Shown here one piece after another: positions 58,215 through 64,000 of a DNA stretch of 64,000 bases; positions within the stretch are counted from its first letter, which is position 1, and every line of letters begins with the position of its first letter. Under the pieces are notes generated by a model. The model did not search any database. It saw only the letters and a list, made by a program, of their open reading frames with translations, and was not told the origin of the DNA. The DNA is from Actinoallomurus bryophytorum (GTDB lineage Bacteria > Actinomycetota > Actinomycetes > Streptosporangiales > Streptosporangiaceae): assembly GCF_006716425.1 (NCBI RefSeq), contig NZ_VFOZ01000001.1, forward strand, positions 7,273,237-7,337,236, written 5' to 3'. The position numbers were made by a program, and so were the translations under genes.

Positions 58215-59332
58215 CGTGCCGGCGCCAGGCCGATCGTGTCGATCTCCGCGCTGCACGTGGCGTGGGTCAGCCGTACGGTGTCGCGTCCGGCGTTCAGGTC
58301 GACGTCGGCCGCCGTGATCGTCCAGCGGTCCCATCCGTACGCGGGGTAGCGCAGCTCTCCGCCCGGCCGCCCGTTGACGGTGAGCCGTTGCTCGCACGTG
58401 CCGTCCGAGCCGTTGCCGGCCCGTACGTACAGGCGGTAACGCCCGGCGCGCGGCAGCTGCAGCGCGAACTCCAGGAAGCTGCCGGCGGCGGACAGGTAGC
58501 CGACCTTCCCGTTCCCCGAGGCGTTCGGGGTCGTCAGGCGTTCGCCGTTGTTGACCGTCGCGTACGTCGGCGACTCCGCCTCCCAGCGCGTCATCGGCCG
58601 GCCGGTCAGCGCGGAGTACCACGTCGTGGCCATCTTGGCGTAGCCGCCGCTGGTGGGATGGATGCCGTCGCCGGACAGGTCGTCCTTGGAGAGCGCGGAA
58701 TGCATGTCGACCAGGTGGACGTGGCGGCCGGCGGCCGCCTTGGCGGCGACGAGCCCCGTGATGGCCGCGTTGTAGGCGCGTGCCCGTGCGTCGCGGGCCT
58801 TGCCCGCCAGCGGGGTGATCGTCGCGACGTACACCTGCGCGGCCGGCACGGTCGCCGTGATGGAGTCGAGCAGCGCGTTCAGCCGTGCCGGGGCCGTCGG
58901 CAGGCCCCACCGCTGGACCACGTCGTTCGTGCCGATCTGCAGCAGGACGATGCCGGGCCGGTACTCCAGCAGCCAGTCGCGGGCGTGCTGGGACAGCTGC
59001 CGGATGCGCCAGCCCGGATGACCCTCCTCGTCGCGGTCGTCCAGCTGCGACGGTCCGCCCGACCGTGAGCCGACGAAGTCGGGTTTCATCCCGTCGGCCC
59101 TCATGTACTGCCACAGGTCGCTGCGGTAACCGCCCGATGACTGCAGGCCGTCGGTGATCGAGTCACCGAGCGGCATGACGCGTACCGGCGCCGACACGGG
59201 CGCGTCCCTGTGCGGCGCCATCACCAGTGCGCGGTGCGGGGCGCCGCCGGCCTGCAGGCGCATGCCGGCACAGGCCGCGAGGCTGACGAACAGCACCACC
59301 GCGGCGATGATGATCCGGTCCAGGCGCGTCAC
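58211..59332 (-). CDS. secreted SGNH/GDSL hydrolase with C-terminal carbohydrate-binding-like domain
   Basis: 373 residues. N-terminal signal or anchor helix (IIIAAVVLFVSLAACAG). SGNH motifs: block I VMPLGDSITDGLQSSGGYR (Ser), block III LLQIGTNDVVQRWG, block V SGDGIHPTSGGYAKMA (Asp and His). From about 255, a beta-sandwich CBM6/35-like domain (WEAESPTYATVNNGERLTTP, RLYVRAGNGSDGTCEQRLTV). Probably an extracellular esterase. Its stop overlaps the end of the acyltransferase fusion gene head to head, so it may remove acyl groups from the same polymer. Confidence 0.9.
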   Translation of the reverse strand: MTRLDRIIIAAVVLFVSLAACAGMRLQAGGAPHRALVMAPHRDAPVSAPVRVMPLGDSITDGLQSSGGYRSDLWQYMRADGMKPDFVGSRSGGPSQLDDRDEEGHPGWRIRQLSQHARDWLLEYRPGIVLLQIGTNDVVQRWGLPTAPARLNALLDSITATVPAAQVYVATITPLAGKARDARARAYNAAITGLVAAKAAAGRHVHLVDMHSALSKDDLSGDGIHPTSGGYAKMATTWYSALTGRPMTRWEAESPTYATVNNGERLTTPNASGNGKVGYLSAAGSFLEFALQLPRAGRYRLYVRAGNGSDGTCEQRLTVNGRPGGELRYPAYGWDRWTITAADVDLNAGRDTVRLTHATCSAEIDTIGLAPAR

Positions 59333-59363
59333 TGGCGGGGGTCCCAGGGTCTCGGCCGGTCTA

Positions 59364-59394
59364 AGAACCCGCGCGCCCTACCCGCGCGGGTTCT
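59364..59394 (-). terminator. hairpin terminator of the Asp-box protein gene
   Basis: Perfect 12-bp arms AGAACCCGCGCG (59364-59375) and CGCGCGGGTTCT (59383-59394), seven-base loop, 29 bp downstream of the stop at 59424 and just upstream of the SGNH hydrolase gene, which it insulates. Confidence 0.78.
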
Positions 59395-59423
59395 ACGGAC
59401 GACATGACTCACAGCACTATGAC

Positions 59424-62315
59424 TCACGGCAATGGCCGCCGCCACAAGGTCGGCTGTTCGCCGTGGTGGTCCGCGGTGATCCCGACGGCCAGCAGATCGG
59501 AGCCGAGCACGGTCAGCCCCGTGAGCCACTGGTCACCCCGGCCGGAAAGGCCCGTGCCCTGAGGCGACTGCGCGGCCCAGGAGTGCCCGTCCGCCGACGT
59601 CCACAGCACCACGTCCTCGCGGCCCGGCCGTCCCGCGGCGCCCGCGATGACAAAACCCTTTGGGGTGGCGGTCACGGCGGTGACGAAGGAGTTGTGGTCA
59701 CTGGAGTCCGCGCCGTCCTGGCCCGCCCTGGGCAGCCTGACCTCCTGCCACGACGTGCCCCCGTCCGATGAGGCGAACGCGAACGCGGCGCGCCCGGAGG
59801 AGGTCGTCGCCGTGCCGGTCGCGACGAGCAGGCCGCCCTTGATCGCCACCTTGTCGAACCATCCCTCGAGCGAGCCGGCCGGTTGCGGCAGCTGCTTCAG
59901 CGTCCACTTGTGCCCGTCGGCGGAGGTCCAGACGGCGGGCCTGCCCTGGGGGGCGTCCTTGACCGCCGGGTCGCTGAGGCCGCCGACGGCGACGAAGCCG
60001 GACGGCCCGGCCACGACGCTGCGCATCCAGCGGTTGGCCGTCGCCTTGCCCGCGAGGTCGCCGCCGTTGCCGGCCTTCCACGACTTCAGGTCGGAGGAGA
60101 ACCAGGTGCCCGCGGAGTAACCGGACTCGCCCACGATCACGTAGCCCCCCGCGCCGGCCGTCGCGGCGTACGTGGCCACGTGACCCTCTGGGCCCGCGTC
60201 GAACCCGTCGGCCGCATGCCAGCTCGTGCCGTCCGACGAGGTCACGACGAGAGGCCGCGCGGCGTCGTATCCCACGGCGAGCCAGCCCGCGGCGCCCGGG
60301 GTCACGCCGATGAGCCGCTGCTTGCCGGGCCGTGCCAGTGCCTCGCCCGTGCCGCTCGCGCGGGCCCAGCGGGTGCCGTCGGATGAGGTCCAGACGGCGC
60401 CGTCGCCGTTGGTACCGCCCACCGCGACCCGCAGGTTCGGCCCGGTGGCCACGGACGTCACGGTCTGGTCGGGCTGCGCGGCGCCCGGGATGGCGGACAC
60501 GTCGACCGGGATCTCCTGGCCGAGCGTGTCGCGTACCGCGAGCACGCCGTCGGTGTCCTGGCCGTCGTCCTCGCGCCCGGCGACGATGGTCGCGCCGGCC
60601 GTCACCGCGACGCCTTCGACCGTACGGCCGGACGAGGTCGCCACCTCGCCGCCGTTCTGCCAGGCACGGCCGTCCTCGCTGCGGGCGAGCAGGACCTTCT
60701 TGTCGCCGCCGATCACGGCGACGAGGCCGCGGTCGGATCCGGTGAGGCGCTGCAGGCCTCCGTAGCCGGGCAGGTGGATCTCTCCGGCGGGCTGCCACCG
60801 GCTGCCGTCCGCCGACGCCATCACCACGCCGTAGTGCTCGGACTTGCTGCTCGCGTTGCGGCCGGCGACGAACCCGCCGGCCGTCGCGCCGATGGCGATG
60901 CCCGGCCCGGCGGTGCCCTTGGGGTGCGGGATGTCGACCGCGGCCCAGGACCGCCCGCCGTCGGCCGAACGCCACACCCCGTCCCTGATGATCTGGCCCT
61001 TGGCGTCGGTGGCCCAGCCGTAGGTGATGACGGTGTTCCCGCGCGTGGCGACGTCGATCAGCGACAGCGGTCCGCCGGACAGCGACATCTTGAGCTGGTC
61101 GTTGCCCAGGCGTTGCCACTGCCTGCCGTCGGATGACAACCATACCACCGGTACGGCGTCGCTGTAGTCGCCCTTCTGCGAAGTGCTCCCGACGGCGACG
61201 AAGCCGCCGCTCGTACGGGCCACCCGGGTGATCTTGTCGCGGCCGAAGACCGCACCCGTCGAGTCGGGCTGCCGGGTCCAGGTCCTGCCGTCGCGGCTCG
61301 TCCAGACCGCGGTGCCGGTACGCGAACCGCCGAGGGCGACCCAGGCGCCGTCCGAGCCGCCCACCACACGAGGCGTGTCGCCGTATCCGGGCTCGGCGCC
61401 ATCGGGCGTGCGCACGTCGGCGAGGCGGAAGGAACGCCCGCCGTCGGTGGAGACCAGGAACTCCCCGCGGTAGTCGGCGGTGTCGGCCTCTCCGCCGACC
61501 GCGACCACGATCGAGCCGGAGGACGCCACGCCGAGAAGCTCCTGGTCGCGGCCGTCGGACTTGGCCGCCGGGTCCGCTGTGAACGTGGCCGCCGCGAGCT
61601 TCGCGGCGGGCCCGGTGGAGGTGTGCGGGGTGCCGCGTCCGGACAGCACCACGACGGCGGCGGCGGCGATCACGGCGGCGACGGCCAGGCCCGCCACCGT
61701 GATCAGGATCGGCCGCAGGCGCCGCCGGCCGCCGGCGCGCTGGGCCGTCTCCCGGCGCCACGGCTCGTCATAGACCCCCGGCGGTCCGCCGTAGGGGAGC
61801 TGCCCGGGCATCGGCGGGCGGGATTCGGGTGCGCGGGGTTCGGGCGGGCGCGGCGTGGAGCGCGGGCTGGTGGCCGAGGGCGGCAGGTCGAAGGTGGTGG
61901 CGTGCGGGTCGACCGTGGTGGCGTTCGGGTCGCCGCCCGCCGGGGGTCCCGGGTTCGGCTCGCTCCGCGGGACGGGCAGGTGGTACGCCGGCCAGCCGGA
62001 GGGTAGTGGTGCGTCCGTCACGGTGGGTTCGGACGGCGGCGCCTCGTTCGCCGGGTCCCAGAGCGGCTGGGGCGGGATCCGCCAGGGATCGGAGGCCGGC
62101 GGGGTCTCGAACCGCGGCTTGCCGCCGGGGTCGACCGTGGGCCCCTCGTCGTCGTACGGGCGCTCCCCGTACGGGGGAGGCGGGGCCCACGGCGGGACGG
62201 CGGCCGGTGGTGTGCCCGGGTGCCGGCCGCCGGGAGGCGGGGGAGGTATCGCCCAGGGGTCTTCGGGAGGCGGATCCGCGTCAGGTTCGTCGTCAGGCAT
62301 GTCGTGCCGAGTCAC
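59424..62315 (-). CDS. single-pass membrane protein with about 12 Asp-box (BNR) repeats
   Basis: 963 residues from the GTG at 62315 (GGAGG six bases upstream). Residues 1-195 are cytosolic, proline- and acid-rich; then a basic stop (RRRLRP) and one membrane helix (ILITVAGLAVAAVIAAAAVV). The extracellular 700 residues hold a dozen Asp-box turns of the form SxDGxxW (for example STDGGRSF, SRDGRTW, SADGHKW), spaced about 50 residues apart, as in sialidase-like beta-propellers. I see no sialidase Arg triad or FRIP motif, so it is probably a binding or scaffold propeller rather than an enzyme. Possible link: surface polysaccharide recognition. Confidence 0.85.
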   Translation of the reverse strand: MTRHDMPDDEPDADPPPEDPWAIPPPPPGGRHPGTPPAAVPPWAPPPPYGERPYDDEGPTVDPGGKPRFETPPASDPWRIPPQPLWDPANEAPPSEPTVTDAPLPSGWPAYHLPVPRSEPNPGPPAGGDPNATTVDPHATTFDLPPSATSPRSTPRPPEPRAPESRPPMPGQLPYGGPPGVYDEPWRRETAQRAGGRRRLRPILITVAGLAVAAVIAAAAVVVLSGRGTPHTSTGPAAKLAAATFTADPAAKSDGRDQELLGVASSGSIVVAVGGEADTADYRGEFLVSTDGGRSFRLADVRTPDGAEPGYGDTPRVVGGSDGAWVALGGSRTGTAVWTSRDGRTWTRQPDSTGAVFGRDKITRVARTSGGFVAVGSTSQKGDYSDAVPVVWLSSDGRQWQRLGNDQLKMSLSGGPLSLIDVATRGNTVITYGWATDAKGQIIRDGVWRSADGGRSWAAVDIPHPKGTAGPGIAIGATAGGFVAGRNASSKSEHYGVVMASADGSRWQPAGEIHLPGYGGLQRLTGSDRGLVAVIGGDKKVLLARSEDGRAWQNGGEVATSSGRTVEGVAVTAGATIVAGREDDGQDTDGVLAVRDTLGQEIPVDVSAIPGAAQPDQTVTSVATGPNLRVAVGGTNGDGAVWTSSDGTRWARASGTGEALARPGKQRLIGVTPGAAGWLAVGYDAARPLVVTSSDGTSWHAADGFDAGPEGHVATYAATAGAGGYVIVGESGYSAGTWFSSDLKSWKAGNGGDLAGKATANRWMRSVVAGPSGFVAVGGLSDPAVKDAPQGRPAVWTSADGHKWTLKQLPQPAGSLEGWFDKVAIKGGLLVATGTATTSSGRAAFAFASSDGGTSWQEVRLPRAGQDGADSSDHNSFVTAVTATPKGFVIAGAAGRPGREDVVLWTSADGHSWAAQSPQGTGLSGRGDQWLTGLTVLGSDLLAVGITADHHGEQPTLWRRPLP

Positions 62316-62504
62316 GCTCACCCTCCCCGTCTATCGCCGTGAATGGCGACCCCCCGCGACGCGACCTTCCACAATACGATCGTGGCGGCATCTTATCCGG
62401 ACAAAGCGGGCAAGCGCCTCGTTCACCGTGTGGTGTGACCTATCCGCAAACTTTTCTCCGCCCGAAAAGTGTTCTGTGGCATTCGCCGGGCCGCATTACG
62501 GTCG

Positions 62505-63374
62505 CTATGGCCCGACGAATGCGGCGAGAATCGGCCGGTAGTGCAAGCCGAGGCCCTGATAGAGGCGGACCGCGGCCTGGTTCGTCTCATCGACCATGAG
62601 GGCGGCGCTTCCATGCCGGGCCAGCGCGGCGGCGAGGATGAAGCCGCAGACGGCCCGGCCGAGGCCGCGTCCGCGTGCGTCCGCGCGCACCGCCACGCCC
62701 GCCATGAAGCCGACCGCGGGAGCGGACCAGGCGAGCGCCGCGACGGCCGTGAGCCGCCCCGCGTCGTCGCGTATCCCGGCCCACCGCTCGACGCCGGGGA
62801 CGCCGGGCATCGCGTCCGAACCGGGGGAGACGGCCTCCAGGAGTGCCGTCGCCTCGGGCAGTTCGCCGCCGCCGAGCCAGCGGGCGGCCCGCTCGCACGG
62901 GGCGTCGTTCTCCGTCCGCCCGCACGCGGTGGCCTCGGCCTCCATCCACCCGAACGACTTGCCGGTCACCAGTTCGGGCAGAGTGTCGGCGAGCGCTCTG
63001 ATCGACCCGGGGTGTCCGAGCGGGCGGTACGTGGGACCGACCTCACCGAGGACCTCGCGTACCAGGGGCACCGAGGCACCGGCGGGGCCGTGGACGGCGA
63101 TCCGGTCGCGCCGCGAGATGCCGGACCCGGCGACGGCGACGGCACGGCCGTCCTCACTCGCCCAGGCGCGGCCGCGTCCGCCCAGGCCCTGGGCCGCCCA
63201 CAGGCACAGGGTGTCGCCACCGCACAGTGCCGCCAGTTCGTCGTGGTCGTCGATCGCCCGCATCGGCCGGCATTCTGCCATTCCCCGGCGAACCGCCCGG
63301 TCGGCAGGGGTACGGCCCGCCTCGGTGCCGTACGGCGTGGGATCCCCGTACGGCACCGTCGGGAGTGCGGTCAT
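62505..63374 (-). CDS. GNAT-family N-acetyltransferase
   Basis: 289 residues. The C-terminal third is a canonical GNAT domain: VGFMAGVAVRADARGRGLGR (acetyl-CoA pyrophosphate-binding R/Q-x-x-G-x-G/A form), AVCGFILAAALARHGSAALM, NQAAVRLYQGLGLHYR. The first part looks like a degenerate GNAT or partner domain. Substrate unknown. Overlaps the Clp-N gene by four bases, so part of one leftward operon with it and the HTH gene. Confidence 0.88.
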   Translation of the reverse strand: MTALPTVPYGDPTPYGTEAGRTPADRAVRRGMAECRPMRAIDDHDELAALCGGDTLCLWAAQGLGGRGRAWASEDGRAVAVAGSGISRRDRIAVHGPAGASVPLVREVLGEVGPTYRPLGHPGSIRALADTLPELVTGKSFGWMEAEATACGRTENDAPCERAARWLGGGELPEATALLEAVSPGSDAMPGVPGVERWAGIRDDAGRLTAVAALAWSAPAVGFMAGVAVRADARGRGLGRAVCGFILAAALARHGSAALMVDETNQAAVRLYQGLGLHYRPILAAFVGP

Positions 63375-63922
63375 GCGGCCTTGGGGGGAATCAGCCGTGT
63401 CACGTCGTCCCGCAGATCGTCGAGATCGACGCCCGTGGTCGCGAGCACCTGCGCCGCCAGTCCTTCGCCCTCGCGGAGGATGCCCAGCAGGATGTGGCCG
63501 GTGCCGATGTACTTGTGCCCCAGCCGCAGGGCCTCGCGCAGGGAGAGTTCGAGGGCCTTCTTCGCCCGCTTGCTGAAGGGGATGTGTCCCGACGGGACCT
63601 TGCCGCCCCGCACGTCCAGCGCGCCCGGGCCGAAGCTCGCCTCGGTCACGCGCCGTACCTCCTCCAGGTCGATGCCGAGGGTGGCGAGCGCCTCGGGATC
63701 CAGGGCGTCACCCTCCGAGGTGACGATGCCGACGATCCGCCGGCGCAGGTCGTCCGGGTCGAGGTTCCGGCCCCGCAGGGCCTGTGCCGCCGGGCCGCCG
63801 TCTCCGCCCAGCAGTGCGAGCAGGAGGTGCTCGGTGCCGATGTAGGGATGGCGCAGCCGGCGGGCCTCCTCCTGCGCCCGCTGCACGACCTGGCGCGCCT
63901 CGTCTGTGAACCGTTCGAACAT
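63371..63922 (-). CDS. Clp N-terminal domain protein (two Clp_N repeats)
   Basis: 183 residues, two copies of the ClpA/ClpC N-terminal repeat: FTDEARQVVQRAQEEARRLR, HPYIGTEHLLLALLGGDGGP, then FSKRAKKALELSLREALRLG, HKYIGTGHILLGILREGEGL. There are no AAA+ domains, so it is an adaptor-like stand-alone Clp-N protein of the kind common in actinomycetes, which might bind Clp substrates or regulators. Ribosome site AAGGAG lies in the end of the upstream gene. Confidence 0.93.
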   Translation of the reverse strand: MFERFTDEARQVVQRAQEEARRLRHPYIGTEHLLLALLGGDGGPAAQALRGRNLDPDDLRRRIVGIVTSEGDALDPEALATLGIDLEEVRRVTEASFGPGALDVRGGKVPSGHIPFSKRAKKALELSLREALRLGHKYIGTGHILLGILREGEGLAAQVLATTGVDLDDLRDDVTRLIPPKAA

Positions 63923-63924
63923 CC

Positions 63925-64000
63925 CTACCGCTCCTTACCGAGGATCCGCCGGCCGCCGCCGTGTTTCTTGTGCACGGCCTGCCGGCTGACGCCGAGACAG
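63925..64000 (-). CDS. 3' end of an HTH protein gene, cut by the window edge
   Basis: The last 24 codons read CLGVSRQAVHKKHGGGRRIL then GKER and TAG at 63925-63927. SRQAVHKKHG is the recognition helix of the small HTH proteins that normally precede stand-alone Clp-N genes. Two bases separate its stop from the Clp-N ATG, so the two are co-translated. Confidence 0.75.
   Translation of the reverse strand, partial: CLGVSRQAVHKKHGGGRRILGKER

Overview
The window is GC-rich (third codon positions almost all G or C). It carries hallmark actinomycete families: AfsR/SARP regulator, XRE-DUF5753/DUF397 pairs, BldC-like HTH, a DevS-type kinase, many TetR regulators, F420-type LLM oxidoreductase, LytR-CpsA-Psr protein and GlfT2/Glf galactan enzymes. 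It looks like the chromosome of a spore-forming actinomycete (Streptosporangiales/Thermomonosporaceae-like is my best guess; genus not determinable). I saw no rRNA, tRNA, CRISPR array or intact insertion sequence.

Layout. 1-2.0 kb: two small unrecognised genes, then a divergent TetR/SDR pair around a perfect palindromic operator. 2.1-4.5 kb: an SARP-NB-ARC regulator with an extra N-terminal region. 4.67-12.55 kb: a translationally coupled jetA-jetB-jetC operon of Wadjet type III (TIGR02677/TIGR02678/TIGR02680 families), a plasmid-sensing SMC-like defence system. The expected nuclease gene jetD (TIGR02679) is missing, and JetC carries two in-frame repeat-built insertions. 12.55-16.8 kb: a seven-gene cation/proton antiporter operon in the order of the MbhA-H antiporter module; the 3' end of its last gene (mrpD) is present three times in tandem exactly where jetD would be expected. 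16.9-27.6 kb: DUF2207 membrane protein, two further TetR/SDR modules, a SnoaL-like protein, a secreted protein, a secreted GH27 alpha-galactosidase, an LLM oxidoreductase and two probable gene remnants. 27.6-31.7 kb: a dormancy-like cluster (CBS protein, PNPOx-like protein, DevS-type GAF kinase, tandem universal stress protein) with DevR/DosR-like boxes. 31.8-34.0 kb: frameshifted BldC-like gene, helix-hairpin-helix protein, XRE regulator followed by two overlapping miniature DUF397 genes. 34.0-39.0 kb: HAD phosphatase, SpoIIE-type phosphatase, methyltransferase, class III cyclase. 39.0-43.3 kb: repeat-rich, partly decayed stretch around an aldo/keto reductase and a transporter. 43.3-47.1 kb: TPP enzyme, cyclase-family hydrolase and formaldehyde dehydrogenase.

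47.3-59.3 kb is a cell-envelope locus: LCP ligase, GlfT1-like glycosyltransferase, then an overlapping operon GT2-glf-glfT2-wzm-[wzt/methyltransferase/acyltransferase]. The last gene encodes three domains in one 869-residue chain: an ABC export ATPase, a TylF-like methyltransferase and an integral-membrane acyltransferase. This suggests that synthesis, capping or decoration, and export of a galactofuranan are physically coupled. A secreted SGNH hydrolase follows. 59.4-64 kb: a membrane-anchored Asp-box repeat protein, a GNAT protein, a double Clp-N protein and the end of an HTH gene.

A window-wide peculiarity is the number of short tandem repeats (units of 6, 7, 8, 15, 16, 27, 28, 30 and 36 bp), several inside or at the ends of genes. 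The two most interesting items are the jetD-less Wadjet operon with its repeat-inserted JetC, and the export-ATPase/methyltransferase/acyltransferase fusion.
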